Origin: Alloalcanivorax marinus
GTDB taxonomy: Bacteria; Pseudomonadota; Gammaproteobacteria; Pseudomonadales; Alcanivoracaceae
Length of the DNA stretch: 64,000 nt
Reading direction: 5' to 3'
Assembly (NCBI RefSeq): GCF_016785095.1
Contig: NZ_JAEKJB010000008.1
Span: forward strand, 806,001-870,000
Part shown: one piece after another, positions 25,858 to 35,712 of the stretch
Layout of the letters: each line of letters starts with the position of its first letter
How positions within the stretch are numbered: the first letter of the stretch is position 1
Program-made: the position numbers and the translations under genes
Notes under the pieces: generated by a model
The model's database searches: none
The model's input: the letters and a program-made list of their open reading frames with translations, nothing else
What the model was told of the DNA's origin: nothing

Positions 25858-28017
25858 TCAGATCACTTCCAGGCGCGCGTACTGGCTGACCAGCCACTTG
25901 GTGCCGGCGCCATCGAAGTTGATTTGCAGGCGGGCGTTGGGGCCCTGGCCCTCGAAATGCAGTACCGTGCCCTCGCCGAATTTCGGATGCAGCACCCGCG
26001 CCCCCAGCACAATACCATTGGCGTCCTCCTGGCGCAGCGTCCCACCGCCACCACCCATGGGCCGGCTGACGCCAGCACGGGCACGCACTTCCTCCACCAG
26101 TTCGCCGGGGATCTCGCGCAGGAAGCGACTCGGCGGGTTGAAGGTCTCATTGCCGTAAAGCCGGCGGCTCTCGGCATGGGTGAGATAAAGCTCGCGCATG
26201 GCGCGGGTCAGGCCCACGTAGCACAGCCGCCGCTCCTCGGCGAGCCGGGCCGGGTCCTCGGCGGACATCTGGTGCGGGAACAGCCCCTCCTCCACGCCGG
26301 AGATGAACACCACCGGAAATTCCAGACCCTTGGCGGAATGCAGGGTCATCATCTGCACCGCGTCCTCGTGGGCATCGGCCTGGCCTTCGCCGGACTCCAG
26401 GGCGGCGTGGTCCAGGAAGGCGGCCAGGGGATCGTCGTCGCCTTCCTCATCGCCGAACTGGCGGGTGGCGGAGACCAGTTCGCGCAGGTTCTCCTGGCGC
26501 TGCTGGCCCTTTTCGCCTTTCTCCTGGCCGTGGAATTCGAGCAAGCCGCTGGCGGCGATCACGTGTTCGGCGGTTTCCGCCAGATCCAGCCCGGCGGTCT
26601 CCTCGGCGAGACGGTCAACCAGTTGCAGGAACGCCAGCAGGGCGTTGCCGGCGCGGGCGCTGAGCAGGCGCTCGTTGATCATCGCCGCCGCCGCGTCCCA
26701 CAGTGGCAGCGAGCGCTCCCGGGCAATCTGACGCAACGCCTCCAGGGTCTTGGCGCCAATGCCCCGGGTGGGCGTGTTGACCACCCGCTCGAAGGCGGAA
26801 TCGGCGCGCCGGTTGCTCAGCAGCCGCAGGTACGACAGGGCGTTCTTGATCTCGGCGCGCTCGAAGAAACGCTGGCCACCGTAGATGCGATAGGGAATGC
26901 CGGCCTGCAGGAAGGCCTCCTCCAGCACCCGGGACTGGGCGTTGGAGCGGTACAGTACCGCCATTTCCCGGCGAGCCATGCCCTCCTGGGCCAGGCTTTC
27001 CACCTTGGCGGCGATAAAGCGGGCCTCGTCCACCTCGTTGAAACCGGCGTATACGCGGATCGGTTCACCGTGCCCGCCGTCGGTCCAGAGCTCCTTGCCG
27101 AGGCGGTCGCTGTTATGGCTGATCACCGCGTTGGCGGCCTGCAGGATGGTGCCCGTGGAGCGGTAGTTCTGCTCCAGACGAATGGTGCGGGTGTCCGGGA
27201 AGTCGCGGCTGAATTTGTGAATGTTCTCGATCTTGGCGCCGCGCCAGCCGTAGATCGACTGATCGTCGTCGCCAACGATGGTGACCGAGTTGCCGGCACC
27301 GGCCAGCAGCCGCAGCCAGGCATACTGGATAGCATTGGTGTCCTGGAATTCGTCCACCAGAAGGTGGCGGAAGCGGCGCTGGTAATGGCCTCGCAGGTCA
27401 TCGTTGTCGCGGAACAGCTCCAGCACCCGCAGCAGCATCTCGTTGAAATCCACCAACCCGCCCCGGGCACAGGCATCCTCATAGGCCTGGTAGATGCTCT
27501 GCATGGTCTTAAGAAAAAGGTCGCCCTCGCCGATATCCATATGAGCGGCGCGCAAACCCTCGTCTTTCTGGCCGTTGATGAACCAGGTGGCCTGACGATG
27601 GGGCCAGCGCTGCTCGTCGAGGCCCAGCTCGCGAATCACCCGGCGGACCAGGCGCTGCTGGTCCTCGGCATCGAGGATCTCGAAGTTCTGGGGCAGCCCG
27701 GCTTCCTGCCAGTGCGCCCGCAACAGGCGATGGGCAATGCCGTGGAAGGTGCCCACCCACATGCCGCCGGCGGGCATGTCCAGAAGCTGTTCGATACGGC
27801 CACGCATTTCAGCGGCGGCCTTGTTGGTGAAAGTCACCGCCAGCACGCCGAACGGCGACGCCTGGCCAGTGGCGATTTGCCAGGCAATGCGGTGCACAAG
27901 GACCCGCGTTTTGCCTGAGCCGGCGCCGGCCAGCACCAGCAGGTGCGGGTCCTCGGCGGTCACGGCGTCACGCTGGGCGGGGTTGAGGCCTTCGATCAGG
28001 GGGGTCACGTCATCCAT
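25858..28017 (-). CDS. uvrD: DNA helicase II
   Basis: The 719-residue superfamily 1A helicase acts in nucleotide excision and mismatch repair. Conserved motifs are [10 protein letters not shown] (Q motif), [14 protein letters not shown] (I), [16 protein letters not shown] (Ia), [10 protein letters not shown] (II), [15 protein letters not shown] (III), LEQNYRS (IV), [16 protein letters not shown] (V) and [13 protein letters not shown] (VI). The C terminus has the Tudor-like tail ending [12 protein letters not shown] chose ATG 28017, because a longer opening adds residues not seen in UvrD. It is divergent from the GGDEF-EAL gene. Confidence 0.96.
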   Translation of the reverse strand: MDDVTPLIEGLNPAQRDAVTAEDPHLLVLAGAGSGKTRVLVHRIAWQIATGQASPFGVLAVTFTNKAAAEMRGRIEQLLDMPAGGMWVGTFHGIAHRLLRAHWQEAGLPQNFEILDAEDQQRLVRRVIRELGLDEQRWPHRQATWFINGQKDEGLRAAHMDIGEGDLFLKTMQSIYQAYEDACARGGLVDFNEMLLRVLELFRDNDDLRGHYQRRFRHLLVDEFQDTNAIQYAWLRLLAGAGNSVTIVGDDDQSIYGWRGAKIENIHKFSRDFPDTRTIRLEQNYRSTGTILQAANAVISHNSDRLGKELWTDGGHGEPIRVYAGFNEVDEARFIAAKVESLAQEGMARREMAVLYRSNAQSRVLEEAFLQAGIPYRIYGGQRFFERAEIKNALSYLRLLSNRRADSAFERVVNTPTRGIGAKTLEALRQIARERSLPLWDAAAAMINERLLSARAGNALLAFLQLVDRLAEETAGLDLAETAEHVIAASGLLEFHGQEKGEKGQQRQENLRELVSATRQFGDEEGDDDPLAAFLDHAALESGEGQADAHEDAVQMMTLHSAKGLEFPVVFISGVEEGLFPHQMSAEDPARLAEERRLCYVGLTRAMRELYLTHAESRRLYGNETFNPPSRFLREIPGELVEEVRARAGVSRPMGGGGGTLRQEDANGIVLGARVLHPKFGEGTVLHFEGQGPNARLQINFDGAGTKWLVSQYARLEVI

Positions 28018-28173
28018 GGCGCCGAAGTTTATCAGAACCGCCGCCCGGACGCGGCAGATGTGAACGGTAACTCGCAATCCGGTTTCCCTCAGCGATGGGG
28101 CTGGGTAAACTGCCAAACAAAAAGCCGGCGCGCCCCGCGAGCGGCGCCCGAGGCCACGAGCCTGGAAGAATCT

Positions 28174-31041
28174 GTGTCGACGTCATCCGAGCCACATACC
28201 AGCAAGCAGCAGAAGGCGGTGATCCGCGCCCAGTGCCAGCACCTGACCACCGGTGTGAAGAGCATGAACGTGCTGGAATCCCTCGCCGTCGTGGCCGTGC
28301 TATGGGCGTACTGGAGTACCCCGGTGCCGCGCTTCTCGCTGGTGGCCTGGACGGTGGCGGTGCTGAGCCTGGTGGCGGTACGGCTGGGCTGGTTGCTGGT
28401 CTCCCGGGCCGGCTACGGTAATGGTCCCGGGGATCTGTGGCGGGTGTCGCTGTCGATTCTGACCAGCGCGGTGTGCATGGGCGCCGCCGGATTCCTGTTC
28501 AACCCCACCGACACCATTCTGTCGGAATCCATGCTCTACGCGCAGTTGACCATGAGCAGCCTGGGCACCGGCCTGAGCATCCTGGCGCTGGCCGCCTATA
28601 GCAGCCACCTGCCCACCGTGCTGCTCTATCAGACCTGCTTGCTGGGGCCGGCCTGCGTGCAACTGGTGCTCACCCACGATAATGAGCCGGCCCTGGCCGC
28701 CATGTTGCTGGCGACCCTGGGGTTTCTGTTCATCACCGCGCGCCGTATCAACCAGACCACCCACCAGGCCCTGGATCTGCAGACCAGCAATACCGCCCTG
28801 ATCGACTACCTGGATCGCGCCCGGGCCAACGCCGAGGCCCTCAACGAGAAGCTCGCCGAGGAGATCATGGAGCGCAAGGAGGCGCGCCGCCGCCTGCAGG
28901 AGGCCAACGACCGCCTGGAATCCATGGTCAGCGACCGTACCCACGCCCTGGAGCAGGCCAACAAGGAACTCAGCGCCACCGGCGAGCGCCTGCAGCTGGC
29001 CCTGGACGCCAGCAATATCGGCCTGTGGGACTGGGATCTGCAGACCGGCACCAACTATCACACCAATTTCGACCGCATTCTTGGCTACGAGAGCGAATAC
29101 TTCCGCAACTTCTTCGGCGATCTCCAGCAGTTGGTGCACCCGGACGATTTCCCCAATATCCGCCGCGCCATGGTGGCCCACTTCAAGGGCGAGACCGACC
29201 GCTACCACGCCCTCTACCGGCTGCGCCACGCCAAGGGCCCCTGGTGCTGGATCGAGGACGAAGGCCGGGTGGTGGAGTGGAGCGACAACGGCCGCGCATT
29301 ACGCATGATCGGCACCCGCCGGGACATCACCGCCACCCGCGAGGCCCAGGAACAACAGCGGCTCGCGGCCACCGTGTTCGAGAACGCCCCGGAGGGCATT
29401 TTCATTCTCGATCGCCATTTCCGTTTCCTGGCCGTGAATGCCCGCTTCGAGCAAATCACCGGCTTCCGCGAGTCGGAGGTACTGGGCCTGACCATGACCG
29501 ACAACCCGCACATGGAACGCAACCGGGATGTCTACCGCAGCATCACGCTGGCCCTGCGCCGCACCGGTTTCTGGGAAGGCGAGATCAGCGAGCGGCGCCG
29601 CAATGGCGAGCCGTTCCCGGAGTGGCTGCAGATCAGCAGCGTGCTGGATGAGAAGCAGCGGGTGATTCGCTACGTGGGCATGCTTTCGGATCTGACCTCG
29701 CGTAAGGAAACCGAGGAGCGGGTGCAGTTCCTCTCCAATTACGACCGTCTTACCGGCCTGCCCAACCGCACCCTGTTCCGCGAACGCCTGCAGCGCGCCC
29801 TGACCCTGGCGCGGCTCAACCGCGAAAAAGCCGCCCTGCTGATGATCGACCTGGACCGCTTCAAACCGATCAACGAAAGCCTGGGCCATGAAATCGGCGA
29901 CCGGTTGCTCAAGCAAGCCGCCGAGCGCATCTGCTCCTGCGGCGTCAACGATGAAAACCTGGCCCGGGTGGGCGGCGACGAATTCACCCTGGTGCTGGAG
30001 GACTGCGGCGGCGAGTCCCAGATTGGCGTGCTCTGCCAGAAGTTGATCAACATGATGAAGAAGCCGTTCCTGATCGACGGCCACGAGCTGCTACTGGGCG
30101 CCAGCATCGGCATCAGCGTGTTCCCGAGCACCGCCCAGGAAGCCCAGGCGATGATCAACCAGGCGGAAATGGCGGTGCACCAGGCCAAGCGCGGCGGCGG
30201 CAATAACTTCCAGTTCTACCGCATGGGCATGCAGATGGCCTCGGTGGAACAGCTGGCCCTGGAAACCAGCCTGCGCAAGGCGATCTTCAAGAACGAATTC
30301 GTGGTGCATTACCAGCCGAAAATGGACCTGGCCAGCGACACCATTTCCTCGGTGGAGGCCCTGGTGCGTTGGCAGCACCCGACCATGGGCCTGCTGCCGC
30401 CCTCGGAATTCATCCCCCTGGCGGAGGAATCCGGGTTGATTTCCGCCATCGGCGAGCTGGTGCTGGAACGCTCCTGCCGCCAGGCAAGACAGTGGCACCG
30501 GCGTGGCCTGGGCGATATCCGCGTGTCGGTGAACCTGTCCGCTCACCAGTTCCGCAAGGGCAACCTGGCGGACGTGGTGGACCGCATTCTGCACCTCACC
30601 GAGCTGCCCGCCCACCTGCTGGAGCTGGAACTCACCGAAAGCCTGATCATGGAAGACATGGAGCAGAACATCGCGCTGCTGGAGCGATTACGCGAACGGG
30701 GCGTGGGGCTGTCCCTGGATGATTTCGGCACCGGCTATTCGTCGCTGAACTACCTGAAACGCTTCCCCGTGGACACCCTCAAGATCGACCGCACCTTCAT
30801 CACCGACCTGGACCACAGCTCCGAGGACGCGGCCATCACCCGGGCCATCATCGACATGGCGCACAGCCTCAGCATGAGCGTGGTGGCGGAGGGGGTGGAA
30901 ACCGAACAGCACCTGAACATCCTGCGCGACATGGGCTGCGACAGCATCCAGGGTTACCTGATCAGCCGCCCGGTGGCGGAGGATCAGCTACTCACCCTGC
31001 TCAAGCACCAGCATCACCAGGCCAGTGACGGGCCGGCCTGA
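28174..31041 (+). CDS. membrane PAS-GGDEF-EAL cyclic-di-GMP signalling protein
   Basis: The product of about 955 residues has a membrane N terminus with several helices (residues about 30-195, MASE-like), then a coiled-coil stretch ([13 protein letters not shown]). Two PAS domains follow (about 265-380, with [14 protein letters not shown], and 395-500), then GGDEF and EAL domains. The diguanylate cyclase signature is intact (VGGDEF, Gly600-Phe604) and the EAL core is present at 728 (SVEALVRW). [17 protein letters not shown] and LKIDRTFI complete the phosphodiesterase site. Either activity, or both, is possible. The start is uncertain: GTG 28174 with GGAAGA just upstream is my choice; another in-frame opening extends to 27943. 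Confidence 0.85.
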   Translation: MSTSSEPHTSKQQKAVIRAQCQHLTTGVKSMNVLESLAVVAVLWAYWSTPVPRFSLVAWTVAVLSLVAVRLGWLLVSRAGYGNGPGDLWRVSLSILTSAVCMGAAGFLFNPTDTILSESMLYAQLTMSSLGTGLSILALAAYSSHLPTVLLYQTCLLGPACVQLVLTHDNEPALAAMLLATLGFLFITARRINQTTHQALDLQTSNTALIDYLDRARANAEALNEKLAEEIMERKEARRRLQEANDRLESMVSDRTHALEQANKELSATGERLQLALDASNIGLWDWDLQTGTNYHTNFDRILGYESEYFRNFFGDLQQLVHPDDFPNIRRAMVAHFKGETDRYHALYRLRHAKGPWCWIEDEGRVVEWSDNGRALRMIGTRRDITATREAQEQQRLAATVFENAPEGIFILDRHFRFLAVNARFEQITGFRESEVLGLTMTDNPHMERNRDVYRSITLALRRTGFWEGEISERRRNGEPFPEWLQISSVLDEKQRVIRYVGMLSDLTSRKETEERVQFLSNYDRLTGLPNRTLFRERLQRALTLARLNREKAALLMIDLDRFKPINESLGHEIGDRLLKQAAERICSCGVNDENLARVGGDEFTLVLEDCGGESQIGVLCQKLINMMKKPFLIDGHELLLGASIGISVFPSTAQEAQAMINQAEMAVHQAKRGGGNNFQFYRMGMQMASVEQLALETSLRKAIFKNEFVVHYQPKMDLASDTISSVEALVRWQHPTMGLLPPSEFIPLAEESGLISAIGELVLERSCRQARQWHRRGLGDIRVSVNLSAHQFRKGNLADVVDRILHLTELPAHLLELELTESLIMEDMEQNIALLERLRERGVGLSLDDFGTGYSSLNYLKRFPVDTLKIDRTFITDLDHSSEDAAITRAIIDMAHSLSMSVVAEGVETEQHLNILRDMGCDSIQGYLISRPVAEDQLLTLLKHQHHQASDGPA

Positions 31042-31056
31042 GGCGGCCGAAGGCCG

Positions 31057-32043
31057 CTAGGCGCCCAGGATCGCCAGAGTCTCCGGCTTGGCGAAGAACG
31101 GCGCCAGATGCCGGCGCAGCCAGTTCTCCAGCATGCCCCGCTCGCGCAGTACCCGCACCGCCGGCGGCCCGAAACGCAGCGCGTCATCGAGCAGTTGCTC
31201 CCGGGTCAGGCCCACCTCGTCAATCAGCTCGCGCAAGGTGTGCTCGCCGTACTTGTCGAAGAACGCGGTGACGCCGGTGTCCAGCAGGGTGGCGAAATAA
31301 TCGCTGTGGCGGAAATCCCGCCAGAAGTCGTAACCGATCACGAACAATTCCTGGATGTCCTCGCTGTCGAGCAGGTCACGCAGGTCGCGCAGCGGTCGTT
31401 CGGCGAAGTCCTGCCAGGCCACCAGCACCAGATCGCGCAACCCGTCCAGGTTGTCGTCGCTGTACAGCCACGGGTCCGCCAGCAGCGCCGCCATCCGCTC
31501 CTGCAGCCAATCCTGCAGCCGCAACTCCAGGCTCGCCCGCCAACGCTCCGGCACGCGCCGACCGAGTAGCCCCCGCACCGACTCCGGCACACCCTGGTGG
31601 AACCAGGTTTTCAGGCCCAGCTGGGTGCCACCGGCCAGCACCGCCAGCAACACCGGGTTGCTGCTCAGCCAGCCGATGCCGCGCCGGGACAGGGGAATTT
31701 CCAGGGCCTTGTCCACCAGTGCCGTCACCGTGGCCTCATCCACCACCTCGCCGATGCGGCGCTCGCCCTGAATACCCTGATCGTAGAATCGCTCCACCAT
31801 CTCCCCCACCAGCTCCGGGATACCACCGCCCAACTCGGTGCCAACCGCGTACTTGCGGGCGGTATCCAGAATCTGGTCGGCGCTCACCACCTCGTTGAGG
31901 GTCAGAGCCCCGGCCTGCTCAAGCAGAAAATCCAGTTCCGCCTCCAGCCAGCCATCGAGCCGGTCCGGGTCCAGGGTCTCCTGGAAATGGGCCACCATGG
32001 CATCAAGTAAACGATCCGCCTTACTTTGTTTATTCGCCGTCAC
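31057..32043 (-). CDS. conserved hypothetical protein
   Basis: The 328-residue protein is not recognised. I chose GTG 32043 because AAGGAAGGA precedes it by 5 bases. It has no signal peptide. The only strongly hydrophobic region is in the middle (GWLSSNPVLLAVLAGGTQLG, about residues 130-160), so it may have one membrane contact. The rest is helix-like, with charged segments such as GVPESVRGLLGRRVPERWRA and LQDWLQERMAALLADP, and a C-terminal region rich in Asp/Glu and Arg. It is divergent from the PF10118 gene with an 88-base gap and probably shares its promoter region. Confidence 0.6.
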   Translation of the reverse strand: MTANKQSKADRLLDAMVAHFQETLDPDRLDGWLEAELDFLLEQAGALTLNEVVSADQILDTARKYAVGTELGGGIPELVGEMVERFYDQGIQGERRIGEVVDEATVTALVDKALEIPLSRRGIGWLSSNPVLLAVLAGGTQLGLKTWFHQGVPESVRGLLGRRVPERWRASLELRLQDWLQERMAALLADPWLYSDDNLDGLRDLVLVAWQDFAERPLRDLRDLLDSEDIQELFVIGYDFWRDFRHSDYFATLLDTGVTAFFDKYGEHTLRELIDEVGLTREQLLDDALRFGPPAVRVLRERGMLENWLRRHLAPFFAKPETLAILGA

Positions 32044-32131
32044 GACATTCCTTCCTTTACGTAAAGCCAAGCGTCTATCGCGGCCAGAATGTATCATTGA
32101 TCAATGTAACAATAACGAGAGGTACGGAACC

Positions 32132-32974
32132 ATGGCGATCAACATTCTCCCCACGCGCCGCAACCTGCGCTTCAAGTTGGACGCCAGCAAGGCACTGTCC
32201 TGGCATCGGGACGGGCGCAACGTGAGTCAGTTCCTGAACACCCTGAGCCTGTTCTTCCCGGTGGGCGAACGCTTTTTCATCGACAGCGTGCGCCACTATC
32301 GTAACCTCGTCCAGGACCCGGACCTGAAAGCGGCGGTGACCGCGTTCATCGGTCAGGAGGCCATGCACGGCCGCGAGCACGAGGAATACAACCAATACGT
32401 CAACGATGCCGGCGTGCCGGTCGCCGCCCAGGAAAAACTGGTGGCCGCCCTGCTGGCGAGCATCCAGAAATCCACGCCCAAGGCGTTCCAGCTTTCCGGT
32501 ACCGTGGCCCTGGAGCACCTCACCGCCATTCTCGCCGATGGCCTGCTGAGTCTGCCGGACATTCTCGAGGGCGCCGACGAGGGCTACAAGGCCCTGTGGA
32601 ACTGGCACGCTCTGGAGGAAACCGAACACAAGGCGGTGGCATTCGATGTTTACCAGCTCGCGGTGGGCACCGATGACCAGGCTTCCGCCTATGCACTGCG
32701 CTGCTTCGCCCTGGTGCTTTCCACCAGCGTGTTCTTCGCCCTGTTCCTGCCGTTCTACCTGCACAACGTACGGGTCAGTGGCGGCCTGTTCGACCGCCAG
32801 GGCTGGCGCGCGGTCTGGCGCCACAGCCTGGGCCGTCGGGGCATCTTCCGCTACACCGCCAAGGCCTGGCTGGACTGGTTCAAACCGGGATTCCACCCCT
32901 GGGACCACGACAACCGCCAGTTCCTGGAGCAGTTCGACGAACTGGTGGCCCACGCCTTGAAGGACGCGGCCTGA
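32132..32974 (+). CDS. PF10118-type metal-dependent hydrolase family protein
   Basis: The 280-residue protein resembles the COG3687/PF10118 family. It has the motif FPVGERFFIDSVRHY around residue 45, then FIGQEAMHGREHEEYNQYV, LEHLTAILADGLL and WHALEETEHKAVAFDVY. These Glu and His residues look like a ferritin-like two-metal site; the family is annotated as metal-dependent hydrolase on little evidence. The start is ATG 32132 with GAGAGG 9 bases upstream. There is an intrinsic terminator 55 bases after the stop. Confidence 0.85.
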   Translation: MAINILPTRRNLRFKLDASKALSWHRDGRNVSQFLNTLSLFFPVGERFFIDSVRHYRNLVQDPDLKAAVTAFIGQEAMHGREHEEYNQYVNDAGVPVAAQEKLVAALLASIQKSTPKAFQLSGTVALEHLTAILADGLLSLPDILEGADEGYKALWNWHALEETEHKAVAFDVYQLAVGTDDQASAYALRCFALVLSTSVFFALFLPFYLHNVRVSGGLFDRQGWRAVWRHSLGRRGIFRYTAKAWLDWFKPGFHPWDHDNRQFLEQFDELVAHALKDAA

Positions 32975-33028
32975 CCGCGACGGTTCACTTTCCCCCGGTG
33001 ATCGTCCCCCCCGGCGATCCCGTTTTCC

Positions 33029-33053
33029 AAGCCGGCTCACGCCGGCTTTTTTT
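33029..33053 (+). terminator. intrinsic terminator after the PF10118 gene
   Basis: AAGCCGGC-TCAC-GCCGGCTT followed by five more T residues; an 8-bp stem and a 4-base loop. Confidence 0.9.
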
Positions 33054-33115
33054 GTTCATCGCGCACGACGCTACCTCCATAGCGTAACGGCCCGGATGGA
33101 GAGGGCAAACTCGGA

Positions 33116-35407
33116 TCAGCGACCACCGTCCTGGGTATCCACCACCCTGCCGTCGCCGAGCAGGCGCACATTGGCGGCCGGCGCGGAGCCGTCCTTGTCC
33201 TCGCCGAAGTACAGCGTGGTGTGCGGGAACGGGATCTCGATGCCGGCCTCGTCGAAGTACTTCTTGACCAGCCGGTTATAGGCACGGCCCACCGCCCACT
33301 GCATGCCCGGGGACGCCTTGATCACCACGCGGATGTTCACCGAGCTGTCGGCCAGGGCGGTGACGCCGGCCACCGTCAGCGGCGCCAGGATGTGCTCCTT
33401 CATGGGCCCTTCCTTGAGCTCCTCGAAGGCCGCCTCCAACTGCACGATGGCGTCATCGATGCTCTCGCGATAGGCGATGCCGTACTCACCCACATGGTTG
33501 CCGAATTCGCGGGTGTAATTGGACACCGCGCCCACCGCCGAGAACGGCACGATGTGATAGGTGCCGGCCAGATCGCGCATGGCCACCGAGCGGATGCCGA
33601 CCCGCTCGACGGTGCCGGAATTGCCGCCGGCGCTGACGAAATCGCCGGTATTCATGGCGTTCTCGAGCTGAATGAAGACACCGGTGATCACATCCTGAAC
33701 CAGCTTCTGGGCGCCGAAACCCACCGCCAGGCCAAGCACGCCGGCGCCGGCGATCAGCGGCGCGATATCGATGCCGATCTCGGAGAGCACAATCATCGAG
33801 GTCATGATGATGATGGCGATGGCAAGGGTGGTATGAAACAGGCCCATCAGAGTTTCGGCACGGGCCGCCGCGGCCGGGTCGGCGCCCTCCTTGGGGCTGA
33901 GCTTGTGCTCAAGCAGGCTGGCCAACCCGATCCAGACCAGGGCCGCCACCGCCAGGATCACCAGCACGTCGATCACCGCGCTTACGGTGCGACCGCCGGC
34001 CTCGGAGGCATACCAGGCGGCCAGGTCATAGACCCGCCAGGCGTCCAGCACCAGCACCGCCACCAGCACCAGCAGCAGGGCGCGGATGATCTTCAGCCCG
34101 GTGGGCACATAGGTATTCACCCGGGCCTGCAGACGCGGCATGGCCGTGTTAAGGCGCTCCGAAAGATGGATCTGCTTGCCGATCAACTGACTGAGCACCA
34201 CGGAAATCAACAGACCCAGACCGGCGTAGACCACCGTCAGCAGGGTCGCCATGGCCACGAAGGGCAACGCCGACTCCGGGTCCACCACCGTCACCGCGAA
34301 CACCAGCACCGCATAGGCCAGGGCCAGTACGTGCCAGAGGCGGCCCAGCAGCCTCAACAGCAAGGCGCCGGGACCGGAACCTTGCTCGGCACGGGCGAAC
34401 AGGCGGTCACGCAGGACGGTGCGTTTGCGGAGGATCACCGCCACCGCGTAAATCAGCGCCAGCAGCATGATCAGGGTACCCACGCCGGAACCCAGCGTCG
34501 GCGACAGGTTGAAATTCAATACCGGCACCAGTACCAGCATGCCGTAACCGATGAAACCCGCCAGGCTGGCCAGGAAGCGGTTGCAATAGCGCGCCTGATC
34601 GGCGGCCACCGGCACCAGGCGCAGCCCTTCATAGCCGGAGGAAAACAGCATGCGCAGGCCGGCCTTGAACAACTCCACCACCAGGAAGGCATTGAGGAAC
34701 AGGGCCAGACGGGTGGCGTCGGCGTTCACCTCGTTGACCAGCAACGACGACACGAAGCCACCGGCCAGATAGGCCAGCGCCACCACCACCACATCGACGA
34801 GGGCGGCCACCGCCACGGCCATGATGGTGCGCAACATGGCGAACTTTTCCGAGCCACGCAGAGCCCAGCCACTCAGAGCCCGGAATGAGGGGCGCGCCAC
34901 CGCGCGCAACACCAGGAACACCAGGAAGGTGGTGATCACCAGAATCGCCAGGTTGACCGCGGCGGCGCCGGCTTCCTGCATGTCCACCGGCGCCAGGCCG
35001 GCGCGTTCGTCGACCGCCTCGCCGGCGCCGAACAGCCCGCCCAGAGCGGCCCCCAGCGCGGCGAACTGGTCGCCCATGTTGGCGGCCAGATGGCCGGTGG
35101 TGGCGGCCATGCGGCGGGCGAAGGAAACCTGTTCAGGGCGCTGGTTACTGGGCGCTTCGGCGGCGATGTCCGCCGGCGGCGGCGTGCCTTCCGGCGCCGG
35201 AGACGGTTCCGTGCGGGCCGCCTCCAGGTGGCGCAATTCCTCGATCAGGGCGGTGCGCGATGCCTCGTCCTCAAGCAGGTTCGCCAGGGTACCGTAGGCC
35301 GGCCCGGCGTCGGTCGCCGGTTCCGCCAGCGCCGGCGGCGCGAACGTCAGGATCAGCAGGGACAGCAGGCCGGCGAGGCCCGCGGACAGTAGACGGTGTG
35401 TAGGCAC
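33116..35407 (-). CDS. MscS-family mechanosensitive channel, large form
   Basis: The 763-residue inner-membrane protein has a signal peptide and an N-terminal periplasmic region, about ten predicted helices, and a C-terminal MscS domain. The pore helix and beta domain are visible as VGFGAQKLVQDVITGVF, then NAMNTGDFVSAGGNSGTVERV and VPFSAVGAVSNYTREFG. The tail includes VRVVIKASPGMQWAVGRAYNR. The start is GTG 35407: AGGAGGG lies 6 bases upstream; an ATG at 35422 would add five residues and overlap the ribosome site. This resembles the large YbiO/YnaI-type channels that release osmolytes during hypo-osmotic shock. It is convergent with the terminator at 33029. Confidence 0.87.
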   Translation of the reverse strand: MPTHRLLSAGLAGLLSLLILTFAPPALAEPATDAGPAYGTLANLLEDEASRTALIEELRHLEAARTEPSPAPEGTPPPADIAAEAPSNQRPEQVSFARRMAATTGHLAANMGDQFAALGAALGGLFGAGEAVDERAGLAPVDMQEAGAAAVNLAILVITTFLVFLVLRAVARPSFRALSGWALRGSEKFAMLRTIMAVAVAALVDVVVVALAYLAGGFVSSLLVNEVNADATRLALFLNAFLVVELFKAGLRMLFSSGYEGLRLVPVAADQARYCNRFLASLAGFIGYGMLVLVPVLNFNLSPTLGSGVGTLIMLLALIYAVAVILRKRTVLRDRLFARAEQGSGPGALLLRLLGRLWHVLALAYAVLVFAVTVVDPESALPFVAMATLLTVVYAGLGLLISVVLSQLIGKQIHLSERLNTAMPRLQARVNTYVPTGLKIIRALLLVLVAVLVLDAWRVYDLAAWYASEAGGRTVSAVIDVLVILAVAALVWIGLASLLEHKLSPKEGADPAAAARAETLMGLFHTTLAIAIIIMTSMIVLSEIGIDIAPLIAGAGVLGLAVGFGAQKLVQDVITGVFIQLENAMNTGDFVSAGGNSGTVERVGIRSVAMRDLAGTYHIVPFSAVGAVSNYTREFGNHVGEYGIAYRESIDDAIVQLEAAFEELKEGPMKEHILAPLTVAGVTALADSSVNIRVVIKASPGMQWAVGRAYNRLVKKYFDEAGIEIPFPHTTLYFGEDKDGSAPAANVRLLGDGRVVDTQDGGR

Positions 35408-35709
35408 GCTTACCCTCCTCATTTTTCAACGGTACGCCTTGCGGAGCGTGATTCCGGGGGGACCCTAAGCAGGCCGGCGGCATCATCGGGTGAAGGCCAC
35501 GGCAAGGAGCGGTCGCGAACGATGCCCCGATACAGGGCACAACGAGAACACAACCGCCCCTCACGGGGCTCCCACCAGAAGGTAAAAGAGCGCAAAATTG
35601 ACATCGGCCAATGGCTCATTCACGGTCGCACCCCGGCGCACCGGCGAATGGTCGCCCGGCGCCCAGGCCGCAGAATGGGCCCTCACGCCGGTAACGCGAA
35701 AGAGGATCA
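35408..35709. other. divergent intergenic region without a recognised gene
   Basis: The gap of about 300 bases between the MscS-type channel and the hydrolase-SDR fusion. A TTGACA occurs at 35598-35603 but no good -10 follows at a normal distance. I see no repeat, hairpin with a T-tract or convincing small ORF. Confidence 0.5.
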
Positions 35710-35712
35710 ATG

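Noticed and set aside
25852..27918. Long plus-strand frame (688 codons) opposite uvrD
   Set aside because: It is antisense to a complete UvrD with all helicase motifs; the composition is typical of shadow frames.
35598..35622. TTGACA at 35598 as a promoter for the fusion gene
   Set aside because: No -10 at 15-19 bases; the match is likely chance.
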